Both the position numbers and the translations under genes were made by a program. Below the pieces are notes generated by a model. It was not told the origin of the DNA and did no database searches. It worked only from the letters and a program-made list of their open reading frames with translations. Shown here piece after piece: positions 18,430-27,333 of a stretch of 64,000 nt of DNA (positions are counted from its first letter, which is position 1; each line of letters starts with the position of its first letter). Source of the DNA: Anaerococcus nagyae (GTDB lineage: Bacteria; Bacillota; Clostridia; Tissierellales; Peptoniphilaceae); assembly GCF_017874535.1 (NCBI RefSeq), contig NZ_JAGGLS010000003.1, positions 101,970-165,969 on the forward strand. The letters are read 5' to 3'.

Positions 18430-20129
18430 TGCTAGCCGAGCTCTTTATTGATAACTTTGTTATTATTAAAAGAAATCACATATATTTTGAAGATGGTTTT
18501 AATGTATTAACGGGAGAAACTGGTTCAGGAAAATCTCTTATACTTGAAGCCATTAATTTATTATTAGGGAAAAGAGCTGACAAGGATATAGTAGGCAGAT
18601 TTGCAGAAAAAACATTAATAGAAGGAGTTTTTAAGCTTAATCCTAAAACTAAAAGAATACTTGAAAACAATAATGTAGTATTTGATGAAGATGATAATAA
18701 ACTAATTGTAAGTAGAACTATATCAAAAAAATCATCAACACTAAGGATTAACGGTAGGATAGCAAATCTTACGATATTAAGAGAAATTTCACCGATTTTA
18801 TTAGATATATATAATCAAGGAGACTCTAATGCCTTTATGAATAAGGCGAATTACATTTATTTTATAGATAACTATTCTAATGATAAAAAAACTCAAGATT
18901 TAAAAAAGATGGTCAAAGCTTTAGTGAATCAAAAAAATGATTATTTAGTCAAGTATAATAATCTAAATCTATCTGAAGAGGAGATTCAAAGAGAGAGAGA
19001 TCTCATAAAGTATCAAATAGATGAGATTGAACAGGTTGATTTACTTTCTGTAAATGAAGAAGATATAGACGAAGAATACAAGAAACTTAATAATATTAAT
19101 GCTTTAAGAGAATCCATTGAAACAGCAAAAGGAATAATAGATAATAGTGATTATGATGTAAATTCTATATCTAATATGATAAGCACCAGTATGAGTGAAT
19201 TATCTTCTTACTCAAATTTTGATCAAAAAGTTAGTGAGTTTTATGATAGGTTATCTGCCATAAATGATGAACTAAATGATATATATTCTGATATGGATAT
19301 CTATGAGGAAACTTTAGTAGGAGATCCAGAACGCAGTCAAGAATTAGAAGATTTGATGGAGCATATTTTTAATCTTAAACGCAAGTATGGTGCAACAATT
19401 GATGATATAATGACATATTATGATACGATTTCGAAAAGAAGTAAGGAACTTGACGAAATTGAAGATCTAAGAGATAATTTGGATAATATTTTAAGCGATC
19501 TTGATAAAAAATTAGAAGAAAATGCTAATAAACTTCATGAAATTAGGGTAAATAAAAGTAAAATTATAGAAGAAAAGATTAATAAATCTATAAAAGATCT
19601 AAATATCAAAAATGGACTTTTTAAAATAGAATTCAACAAAAAAGATGCTGTAGATACTACAGGAATTGATGAAGTAGATTTTCTCATAAGAACTAACAAG
19701 GGAGAGGCATTAAAATCCCTTACAAAGACAGCATCGGGTGGTGAAATATCTAGAATTATGCTAGCATTTAAAGAAATATTTGCTGACTTTGATAATGTTG
19801 ATACTATGATATTTGATGAAATAGACACTGGTATTTCTGGTAGGACAGCACAAATAGTTGGAGAGAAGATTCTTGACTTATCTAAGAGAAGACAAGTGAT
19901 ATCGATAAGCCACTTACCACAAATAGCTTCTCTTGCTAGTAACCATATACTTATATCAAAAAGAGATGTGGGAGATTATACAATATCTTCTACTGAAAAA
20001 ATTGAAGAAGATAATCGTATTAACGAAATTGCTAGATTAATTGGTGGTGTAAATATTACTGATATTACTATAAATTCAGCAAGTGAAATGTTAACTATGG
20101 CGGAGGAATTAAGAAATGAGCGAAGATAA
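18429..20129 (+). CDS. recN: DNA repair protein RecN
   Basis: SMC-like ATPase acting early at double-strand breaks. Walker A GETGSGKS lies near residues 29-36 and Walker B is in TMIFDEIDTGISG with the ABC signature TASGGEISRIML. Long coiled-coil arms (about 160-390) separate the two nucleotide-binding halves. The D-loop/H-loop ISISHLPQIAS is intact. 566 residues. Overlaps the Nudix gene by 14 bp. Confidence 0.97.
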   Translation: MLAELFIDNFVIIKRNHIYFEDGFNVLTGETGSGKSLILEAINLLLGKRADKDIVGRFAEKTLIEGVFKLNPKTKRILENNNVVFDEDDNKLIVSRTISKKSSTLRINGRIANLTILREISPILLDIYNQGDSNAFMNKANYIYFIDNYSNDKKTQDLKKMVKALVNQKNDYLVKYNNLNLSEEEIQRERDLIKYQIDEIEQVDLLSVNEEDIDEEYKKLNNINALRESIETAKGIIDNSDYDVNSISNMISTSMSELSSYSNFDQKVSEFYDRLSAINDELNDIYSDMDIYEETLVGDPERSQELEDLMEHIFNLKRKYGATIDDIMTYYDTISKRSKELDEIEDLRDNLDNILSDLDKKLEENANKLHEIRVNKSKIIEEKINKSIKDLNIKNGLFKIEFNKKDAVDTTGIDEVDFLIRTNKGEALKSLTKTASGGEISRIMLAFKEIFADFDNVDTMIFDEIDTGISGRTAQIVGEKILDLSKRRQVISISHLPQIASLASNHILISKRDVGDYTISSTEKIEEDNRINEIARLIGGVNITDITINSASEMLTMAEELRNERR

Positions 20130-20661
20130 ATTTTACGAAACATCTATAAAGTCGGATACAATATATGATGGCAAAATTTTAAAACTTAGAGTTGATACTG
20201 TAGAGCTTCAAAATAAAAAATATTCCAAGAGAGAAATAGTTGACCACCAAAAAGGTGTTGGAATTATTGCTTATGATGGAGAAGATAAATTATGGATGGT
20301 AAGCCAATATAGAAAAGCAGTAGATCAAGTTATGCTTGAAATACCAGCAGGACTAATAGATGCTAATGAAACTCCAATTGAGACTGCCCGTCGTGAATTG
20401 CAAGAAGAAGTAGGATTTTACCCAGAAACTTGCGACTTTTTATTCACTATGCACTCATCACCTGGTTTTACTAATGATAAGCTTTCATTTTTCCTGGCAA
20501 AAGACTTAAGGGAATCAAAGCTTGATTTAGATGAAGATGAGGATTTAGAGGCAAAATCTTATCCGATAGATGAACTTTACAACAAAGTTTTAAATGGAGA
20601 AATAACTGATGCAAAAACTATAATTGCAATACAATATGCAGTTATGCATGAAAGCAAATGA
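20116..20661 (+). CDS. Nudix hydrolase, ADP-ribose pyrophosphatase-like
   Basis: 181 residues with a canonical Nudix box, GLIDANETPIETARRELQEE-VGF (Gx5Ex7REUxEExGU; the REx2EE glutamates are present). The flanking IPAG before the box and SPGFTNDKLSFFLA after it match ADP-ribose pyrophosphatases of the NudF/YqkG type. Probably cleaves ADP-ribose to AMP and ribose 5-phosphate. Its position between recN and scpA is like that of nudF (yqkG) in many Firmicutes. It overlaps both neighbours. Confidence 0.88.
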   Translation: MSEDKFYETSIKSDTIYDGKILKLRVDTVELQNKKYSKREIVDHQKGVGIIAYDGEDKLWMVSQYRKAVDQVMLEIPAGLIDANETPIETARRELQEEVGFYPETCDFLFTMHSSPGFTNDKLSFFLAKDLRESKLDLDEDEDLEAKSYPIDELYNKVLNGEITDAKTIIAIQYAVMHESK

Positions 20662-21368
20662 ATTTAAACATTGAACTAGAGGGCTATCAAGGCCCTTTTG
20701 ATTTGTTATTAAAACTTATTGAAAAACAAAAGATTGATATTTATGATATAAAGCTTGAAGATATTACTAATGATTACCTGCTAGAGATAGAAAAGCTTGA
20801 TACTTCTTTAGAGGATATTTCAAGCTTTATTTATATAGCTTCCATACTTTTAAGTATTAAATCTTCAAAGCTTTTACCAAAAGATGAAGATGATAATAAC
20901 CTTGAAGAAGATTTATTAACATATCTAATAGAATACAAGAAAATAAAATCAGTTCAAGATGATTTTAAAAAACTAGAATTAGAAGCTAGGAAAATACATA
21001 GCAAATATGCTGAGGATCTTTCACAATTTGAAAGTGAAGAAGAATTCATCAGTAAAGATGTTGTTCTACTTGCTAGACAATTTGAGAAGTTATTAAAAAA
21101 ATTAGAAAAAGAAGAGGTGCCTAGAAATGTAATATCTCAAATAAAGACACCAGATGTCAATGATTATCTAAGTTCTTATAGAAAAGCTTTAGATATAAAA
21201 GGTGATTTAAGACTTGATCTGATTACAAATGAAATTCACAGTAAATCTGAATGTATAGCTAGTTTTTTGGCACTATTAGAATTATTTAAACTAAAAGAAA
21301 TTTATTTAGAGCAAAAAGAAGGTAATAAGTTTCATATAAAAAAGAGGGGTCAGTCTATAAATGGATAA
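20658..21368 (+). CDS. scpA: Segregation and condensation protein A
   Basis: Kleisin subunit bridging the SMC heads. Begins NIELEGYQGPFDLLLKLIEKQKIDIYDI, the family N-terminal SMC-binding segment; an acidic linker and a C-terminal winged-helix (SFLALLELFKLKEIYLEQ) follow. 236 residues. ATG overlaps the Nudix TGA (ATGA), and scpB starts 8 bp before its end. Confidence 0.95.
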   Translation: MNLNIELEGYQGPFDLLLKLIEKQKIDIYDIKLEDITNDYLLEIEKLDTSLEDISSFIYIASILLSIKSSKLLPKDEDDNNLEEDLLTYLIEYKKIKSVQDDFKKLELEARKIHSKYAEDLSQFESEEEFISKDVVLLARQFEKLLKKLEKEEVPRNVISQIKTPDVNDYLSSYRKALDIKGDLRLDLITNEIHSKSECIASFLALLELFKLKEIYLEQKEGNKFHIKKRGQSING

Positions 21369-21897
21369 TGCTTACCTAAAAGGAGTAATTGAAGAGATTT
21401 TTTATGTATGGGGTGAACCGATAGATATAGAAGATTTATCTAAGATTATTGTAGATGCAAATAAAAATCAAATAAAAGCTGCTCTTTTGGAAATGATTGA
21501 TGAAAGAGAAAACGGTGATAGTGGACTATTGATTAAGAAATTTAATAATTCCTATCAGTTTACAACTAGAGCTGAACATGATAAGTATTTTACTAATTTA
21601 ATAAAATCATCAGAAAAAAAACTTTCCACATCTGCTTTAGAGACCCTATCAATTATTGCTTATAAGCAACCTATAACACGTGCTGAGATAGATAAGATAA
21701 GAGGGGTTAGATCCCAATCAACAATAGATAATCTATTGGATCGTGGTCTTATTAAAGAAAATGGTAGATTAGATAAGATAGGAAAGCCTATAATCTATAT
21801 AACTACAGATTTATTTTTGAAATATTTTGATATAAAAGACTTATCAGAATTGCCAGAGATTAAGGAAGCAGAGGATAATCTATATGAGGATCAATAA
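21361..21897 (+). CDS. scpB: Segregation and condensation protein B
   Basis: Winged-helix dimer that binds ScpA in the SMC condensin complex. 178 residues with the hallmark LSIIAYKQPITRAEIDKIRGV and STIDNLLDRGLI segments in the second winged helix. Overlaps scpA by 8 bp and the pseudouridine synthase by 14 bp. Confidence 0.95.
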   Translation: MDNAYLKGVIEEIFYVWGEPIDIEDLSKIIVDANKNQIKAALLEMIDERENGDSGLLIKKFNNSYQFTTRAEHDKYFTNLIKSSEKKLSTSALETLSIIAYKQPITRAEIDKIRGVRSQSTIDNLLDRGLIKENGRLDKIGKPIIYITTDLFLKYFDIKDLSELPEIKEAEDNLYEDQ

Positions 21898-22579
21898 ATA
21901 TATTGCAAAATCTGGTTACACATCTAGAAGAAAGGCTGATGAGCTTATTAATAGGGGAGAAGTTAAAATCAACGGAAATATATTAACTAAACTAGGCTAT
22001 GATGTAGGTGATAATGATATAGTAAGCATTAATGGAGAAATATTAAAATTAGAAGATTATTTTTATTATAAATTAAATAAACCTATTGGATATATTACAA
22101 GCAATTTTGATCCGCATAATAGAAAAGACTTAAATAATTTAATGAATATTAATGAAAAATTTTTTGCAGCTGGAAGACTTGATAAGGATAGTCATGGACT
22201 TTTGATAATAACAAATGATGGTGACTTTAGTAACTGCCTAGCACATCCAAGTTTTAAGGTGGAGAAAGAATATATCGTAAGAGTTACAAAGTTGCTAACA
22301 AAACAACAATGCCAAGAATTTAAATCAGGACTTTATATAGGAAACGGTGAGTTTACTAATGAGTCTGATTTATATTTTATAGGAAATAATGCTTATAAAG
22401 TTTTAATAAGTCAAGGCTATAATCGTCAAATAAGAAGAATGTTTGATGTTTTTGGATCAAAAGTAATAGATCTTAAAAGAGTTAGAATTGGATCTATAAA
22501 ACTTACAGATTTAAAACTTGGCAATTATCAGAAATTTAATAAAAAAGATATGGAATTTGTTAATTTAATAAAGAAGTAG
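21884..22579 (+). CDS. rluB: 23S/16S rRNA pseudouridine synthase, RluB/RsuA family
   Basis: 231 residues. An N-terminal S4 RNA-binding domain (RINKYIAKSGYTSRRKADELI, VKINGN) precedes the synthase domain with AAGRLDKDSHGLLIITNDG, whose Asp in GRLD is catalytic, and QGYNRQIRRM. In Firmicutes the gene after scpB is usually rluB (23S U2605). The exact target nucleotide cannot be decided from sequence alone. Confidence 0.9.
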   Translation: MRINKYIAKSGYTSRRKADELINRGEVKINGNILTKLGYDVGDNDIVSINGEILKLEDYFYYKLNKPIGYITSNFDPHNRKDLNNLMNINEKFFAAGRLDKDSHGLLIITNDGDFSNCLAHPSFKVEKEYIVRVTKLLTKQQCQEFKSGLYIGNGEFTNESDLYFIGNNAYKVLISQGYNRQIRRMFDVFGSKVIDLKRVRIGSIKLTDLKLGNYQKFNKKDMEFVNLIKK

Positions 22580-22618
22580 GTATATATTTCTTTTTTTATG
22601 GTAAAGTTTTTATAGCAT

Positions 22619-23833
22619 ATGAAAAAAATAGGAATAATAGGAGCAGGGGCCAGTGGTCTATATGCTGCTCTTAATTTAGCAAATGAGAGTACAGATATAA
22701 CTCTACTTGAGAAAAATGATAGTATAGGTAAAAAGCTTTTGATGACTGGCAATGGTAGATGTAATATTACCAATGCAATGTTTTATGATGAATTTTTAGA
22801 TAATATAGTTAGAAATAAGAAATTCATGTTTTCTTCATTTTCTATGCACGATAATTATTCAACTATGGACTTTTATCAAAGTCATGGCATAGAATTATTT
22901 ACTGAAGAAAATGGAAGAGTATTTCCCAAAAGCCAAAGATCTTCAGATATAGTTAAATTTTTCGAAAAAGAATTAATGGAGAAAAATATAAAACTTATTA
23001 GTGAAGCTAGGGTTGTAGATATTAAAAAAGATAAGATTTTTAAAGTTAGTACTGAAGATAGAACATATGAATTTGAATATCTTATAATAGCTACAGGAGC
23101 TCTTTCTTATCCAAATACTGGCTCTAGTGGAGATGGCTATATTTTTGCAAAAAATTTTGGACATAAGATAGATAAAACTTATCCATCACTTGTACCCATA
23201 TTTTTTAAGGACAAAGATTTAGATCATATCAAAGCTTTAAATTTAGATAATGTTAAGATAAGTGCAAAAACTAATGAGGGTGTGTTTAGTCAACATGGAT
23301 CAGTATTGATAAGCAAAAACTTTTTGACTGGACCTGCTATTTTAAGCTTATCTTCTTTTATAGTTGATAAAAAAGTTTTTGAAGTAAGTATTGACTTGGT
23401 AGAAAAGAACTTTTACGATTTAGATTTAGAATTGATAGAAATATTTGATAAAAATCCAAATAAAGATATTTCAAATATTTTAAAAGGATTACTTGCTCAA
23501 GCTCTAATAAAGCCTATCTTATCTAGAGCAAGAATAAGAGACGATAAAAAGACAGGTCAGATTACTAAGGAAGAAAGGTTAACTATAATTGAAAATATAA
23601 AAGATTTTAGTCTATATTTTGATAAATTTGGTGGATATAATACTGCAACAATTACTCGTGGAGGGATTTGTGTAAAAGAAATAAACCCCAAGACAATGGA
23701 ATCAAAATTAGTTCCTAATCTTTATTTTATAGGGGAAGTTTTAGATGTCGATGGCTTAACAGGTGGTTTTAATTTGCAAATAGCCTTTACTACTGGATTT
23801 GCTGCAGCAAAAGCAATTAAGGAGAAGATATGA
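22619..23833 (+). CDS. NAD(P)/FAD-dependent oxidoreductase, HI0933/BaiN family
   Basis: 404-residue flavoprotein with an N-terminal dinucleotide-binding GIIGAGASGLYAAL, the family KKLLMTGNGRCNITN motif, GYIFAKNFGHKI, and the C-terminal FAD-contact segment GEVLDVDGLTGGFNLQIAF. Physiological substrate unknown for most members of this family. The ATG has no clear Shine-Dalgarno within 12 bp, although the family N-terminus (MKKIGIIGAG) supports it. Often found next to cmk in clostridia, as here (4-bp overlap). Confidence 0.88.
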   Translation: MKKIGIIGAGASGLYAALNLANESTDITLLEKNDSIGKKLLMTGNGRCNITNAMFYDEFLDNIVRNKKFMFSSFSMHDNYSTMDFYQSHGIELFTEENGRVFPKSQRSSDIVKFFEKELMEKNIKLISEARVVDIKKDKIFKVSTEDRTYEFEYLIIATGALSYPNTGSSGDGYIFAKNFGHKIDKTYPSLVPIFFKDKDLDHIKALNLDNVKISAKTNEGVFSQHGSVLISKNFLTGPAILSLSSFIVDKKVFEVSIDLVEKNFYDLDLELIEIFDKNPNKDISNILKGLLAQALIKPILSRARIRDDKKTGQITKEERLTIIENIKDFSLYFDKFGGYNTATITRGGICVKEINPKTMESKLVPNLYFIGEVLDVDGLTGGFNLQIAFTTGFAAAKAIKEKI

Positions 23834-24483
23834 CTTATATTTTAGCAATAGATGGACCAAGTGGTTCAGGTAAGTCAACAATTTCTGTAAAATTAGCAGA
23901 GATATTAAAAATAGAATATTTAAACACAGGATCCATGTATAGGGCAGTTACTAAGTATTTTTTAGATAATAATATTAAAGAAGATGCTAGGGATTGCAAA
24001 ATATCAGAAGCTTTAGATGACATTAATATAGATTTTATAGAAAATAACATCTATATTAATGGAGAAAATGTAGAAGGGGATATTAGAACTGACCTTGTCA
24101 CAAAAAATGTATCTTGGGTTTCTGCCAATGGATTAGTTAGACAAAGACTAGTTGAAATGCAAAGAGAAATTGCTAATGAAAAATCCTTTGTTCTTGATGG
24201 AAGAGATATAGGTACAGTAGTATTTCCGAATGCAAAGTATAAATTTTATTTGACAGCAAATACTCATCAAAGAGCAATTAGGCGCTTTTTTCAAAATGAG
24301 TCAGGGCTTAGTATTGATGAATTAGAGCAAGCGATAATTCAAAGAGACTTGTATGATTCTACTCGCGCTATATCTCCTCTTAAAAAAGCAGATGATGCCA
24401 TAGAAATAGATAATTCAAATCAGACAATTGAAGAAACTGTAAAAACTATATTAGATAATATGGAAAAAGATGATGTTGTATAG
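23830..24483 (+). CDS. cmk: Cytidylate kinase
   Basis: Phosphorylates CMP/dCMP. 217 residues with P-loop DGPSGSGKST, LNTGSMYRA, DGRDIGTVVFP and the lid-region RRFFQNESG. AAGGAG site before the ATG. The string cmk-plsC-ispH-rpsA is a conserved clostridial cluster. Confidence 0.96.
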   Translation: MTYILAIDGPSGSGKSTISVKLAEILKIEYLNTGSMYRAVTKYFLDNNIKEDARDCKISEALDDINIDFIENNIYINGENVEGDIRTDLVTKNVSWVSANGLVRQRLVEMQREIANEKSFVLDGRDIGTVVFPNAKYKFYLTANTHQRAIRRFFQNESGLSIDELEQAIIQRDLYDSTRAISPLKKADDAIEIDNSNQTIEETVKTILDNMEKDDVV

Positions 24484-25051
24484 ATTTTTAAGAGTATTTG
24501 TTAAGGTCTTTATAAGACCTCTATTTAGACTAGAGCTAAGAGGTACAGAAAACTTACCAGAAGATAATGGATTTATTTTATGTGCCAATCACTGGTCAAA
24601 TTGGGATCCGGTATTTATTGCAATAATGATGACCTGGCCTATTAGATTTATGGGTAAAAAAGAACTATTTACTAATCCATTACTAGGAGGTTTTTTAAGA
24701 AAACTAGGTGTCTTTCCTATAAATAGAGAAGGTAGAGATTTAAAATCAATGAAATATGCTATTGGATTGGTTAATGATAATCAGACTCTAGGAATATTCC
24801 CAGAAGGCACTAGAGTAGATGAAATTTCACGTTCTAATCTCAAAGAAGGAGTATCATATATAGCACTAAAGGCAAAATGTGATTTAGTGCCAATAGAAAT
24901 TATTTCATCATATAAGCCGTTCCAAAAAACAATTATAAAGATAAATAAACCAATAAAAATTGATCAATACCTATCCCTAAAATCAAAAGAAGCTATGAAA
25001 GATATTACTGATGAAATATATAAAGGGATATATCAATCTAGGTTAAGTTAG
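24470..25051 (+). CDS. plsC: 1-acyl-sn-glycerol-3-phosphate acyltransferase
   Basis: Second acylation of phosphatidic acid synthesis at the membrane. The 193 residues include the HX4D catalytic motif in ANHWSNWDPV, the acceptor-binding FPINREG and FPEGTR, and a hydrophobic N-terminal helix. Overlaps cmk by 14 bp. Adjacent ATGs at 24470 and 24473 are both possible starts. Confidence 0.92.
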   Translation: MMLYRFLRVFVKVFIRPLFRLELRGTENLPEDNGFILCANHWSNWDPVFIAIMMTWPIRFMGKKELFTNPLLGGFLRKLGVFPINREGRDLKSMKYAIGLVNDNQTLGIFPEGTRVDEISRSNLKEGVSYIALKAKCDLVPIEIISSYKPFQKTIIKINKPIKIDQYLSLKSKEAMKDITDEIYKGIYQSRLS

Positions 25052-25063
25052 GAAGTGATATAA

Positions 25064-27268
25064 ATGGAGATAATTATAGCAGATAATTCGGGCTTTTGTT
25101 TTGGAGTAAGTAGGTCGGTTGATCTAGCAAACGAAGCACTTGAAAGTAATAAAGAAAAATATACAGTAGGCCCCTTAATCCACAATCCGCAACTTGTAAA
25201 GTCTTATGAAAAACAAGGACTTAAGCTAATAACTAAGAAAAAAGCTCTAGATATCAAAGATTCGTTGATAGTTATAAGAGCCCATGGAGAAAGTGCAGAC
25301 TTTAAAAAAGCGCTTATAGAAAATAATAATGAAATTCTAGATGCAACTTGTCCAGTCTTAAATAATATATATAAAAAGATAAGACAAAAAGAAGATGAAG
25401 GGTACCAAGTTGTAATAGTAGGTGATAGAGAGCATCCAGAGATAAAAGCTATGGACTCTTATTTAAAAAATGGTATAATAGTTACAGATGAGACTGAAGC
25501 AAAAAATGTTAAAAGTGAAAAACCTATCTATGTGGTAAGCCAAACTACAAATAGAAAGGATTTTTACTACAATATTGCAAATACGCTCAAAGGAAATAGT
25601 GGTAGTGTAGTAATAGAAAACACAATATGCAATGCTACAAAGCTTAGACAAGATTCTGCAAAAGACTTATCTAAAGAGGTAGATTGCATGATTGTAGTTG
25701 GTGGTTTTAATAGTTCTAATACTAACAAGCTATATCAAGTAGCAAGTAAGTATAATAAAAATGTTTTTAGGATTGAGACTGTTAAAGATCTACCTTTGCA
25801 AAAGCTCTCTGAATTTAATAAAATTGGAATAATCGCTGGTGCGTCAACACCTGATGAGATTATTGAGGAGGTAGTTAGAAAGATGGACGAATTTACAAAA
25901 GAAGATTTTATGAATAGTCTTGAAGATAGTTTAAAGAAAATCTATCCAAAAGATATTGTGACAGGAACAGTAATCGATGTGAAAGATGATGAGGTTTTTG
26001 TTGATATACAATATCGTGCAGACGGAATCATAAAACTTGACGAAATGACAGAAGAAGAAAGCGAAAATCCTAAAGATCATTTTGAAGTTGGAACTGATAT
26101 TGATGTGTATGTTATCAAACTAGATGACGGTGAAGGTAATGTAGCATTATCAACAAGAAGAGTTCAAGGCATGAAAAGCTGGAAAGAACTTCTTAATAAA
26201 TATGAAAATGATGAATTAGTAGAAGGTACAGTTTCAGGATTTAACAAAGGCGGACTTACAGTTGATGTTAATGGAATAAGCGGATTTATACCAGCTAGTC
26301 AAGTAGCTACATATTTTGTTAAAAACTTCAAGAAATTTGTTGGAGAAACTTGGGACCTTAAAATTGTTTCAATTGATGAACGTAAAAATAGATTAGTTTT
26401 ATCTCGTAAAGATGTTCTTGAAGATGAGTTAGAAGATAGATGGGATGAACTTGAAGAAGGACAAGTAATCGAAGGAGAAGTTGCAAGACTTACAGACTTT
26501 GGTGCCTTTGTAGAAGTAAATGGTCTTGACGGATTATTACACGTATCTGATATTGCATGGACAAGAGTAGAAGTACCATCAGATGTTTTAAACGTTGGAG
26601 ATAAAATCGAAGTTAAGATACTTAAACTTAACAAAGAGAAAAATAGAATCTCACTTGGTCGTAAACAACTATTAGATAAACCATTCGATTCATTTGTAAA
26701 TGAACATGAAATTGGTGATATTGTAACAGGCAAGGTTGTTAATTTATTAGACTTTGGTGCTTTCGTAGAAGTTGCGGATGGTGTTGAAGGATTAGTTCAT
26801 GTATCAGAGATTTCTTGGGATCACGTTGAAAAACCATCTGACGAATTAAACATTGGAGATGAAATTCAAGTTAAAATCATTTCCTTAGATAAAGAAGAAG
26901 AAAAAATTGGTTTATCAATCAAACAACTTGAAGAAGCTCCAGAAAGACCAGAAAGAAAACCAAGAAGAGAAAACAATAACAACAGAAGAAATGAAAATAG
27001 ACAAAGAAGAAAATCTGAAAGAAATAATTCTCAAAACTTCAGTTCTGATGATGATTTAAATAATAATCTTGGTAATTTACTAGAACAAGCTTTATTCGAA
27101 CAAGGTGGCGATCTAATTTCAGATGATTCTGAAGTTGACAATGTTATTGATGACTTTGATTCAGCAGAAAATACTGAGGAAAAAGTTGATGAAGATATAG
27201 TTACATTAGATTCTGAAGATGAAGATCAAGCAGCTAGTAATTCTGATGAAGAAGAAACAGAATATTAA
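25064..27268 (+). CDS. ispH: Fused IspH (HMBPP reductase) - ribosomal protein S1
   Basis: Bifunctional 734-residue protein. Residues about 1-283 are 4-hydroxy-3-methylbut-2-enyl diphosphate reductase, the last step of the MEP pathway, with the 4Fe-4S cysteines at 12, 96 and 189 (NSGFCFGV, ATCPVL, ENTICNAT). Residues about 295-620 contain four S1 RNA-binding repeats (near 297, 382, 466 and 550), the last two being the most canonical (TDFGAFVEV, LDFGAFVEV). The tail is Arg/Asn-rich then strongly acidic. Such fusions are known in Clostridia. The S1 half has optimised codons compared with the IspH half. A terminator follows. Confidence 0.95.
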   Translation: MEIIIADNSGFCFGVSRSVDLANEALESNKEKYTVGPLIHNPQLVKSYEKQGLKLITKKKALDIKDSLIVIRAHGESADFKKALIENNNEILDATCPVLNNIYKKIRQKEDEGYQVVIVGDREHPEIKAMDSYLKNGIIVTDETEAKNVKSEKPIYVVSQTTNRKDFYYNIANTLKGNSGSVVIENTICNATKLRQDSAKDLSKEVDCMIVVGGFNSSNTNKLYQVASKYNKNVFRIETVKDLPLQKLSEFNKIGIIAGASTPDEIIEEVVRKMDEFTKEDFMNSLEDSLKKIYPKDIVTGTVIDVKDDEVFVDIQYRADGIIKLDEMTEEESENPKDHFEVGTDIDVYVIKLDDGEGNVALSTRRVQGMKSWKELLNKYENDELVEGTVSGFNKGGLTVDVNGISGFIPASQVATYFVKNFKKFVGETWDLKIVSIDERKNRLVLSRKDVLEDELEDRWDELEEGQVIEGEVARLTDFGAFVEVNGLDGLLHVSDIAWTRVEVPSDVLNVGDKIEVKILKLNKEKNRISLGRKQLLDKPFDSFVNEHEIGDIVTGKVVNLLDFGAFVEVADGVEGLVHVSEISWDHVEKPSDELNIGDEIQVKIISLDKEEEKIGLSIKQLEEAPERPERKPRRENNNNRRNENRQRRKSERNNSQNFSSDDDLNNNLGNLLEQALFEQGGDLISDDSEVDNVIDDFDSAENTEEKVDEDIVTLDSEDEDQAASNSDEEETEY

Positions 27269-27290
27269 TATCTATAATAACAAAAAAATA

Positions 27291-27321
27291 AAGAAGATGA
27301 TTTCGGTCATCTTCTTTTTTT
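27291..27321 (+). terminator. Terminator after ispH-rpsA
   Basis: Perfect AAGAAGATGA / TCATCTTCTT stem, TTTCGG loop, then T-run. It closes the long efp-to-ispH gene run. Confidence 0.92.
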
Positions 27322-27333
27322 AAGTGAGGACAT

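Noticed and set aside
26299..26733. 144-residue minus-strand frame opposite the S1 repeats
   Set aside because: Serine-rich antisense shadow of biased codons; no independent support.
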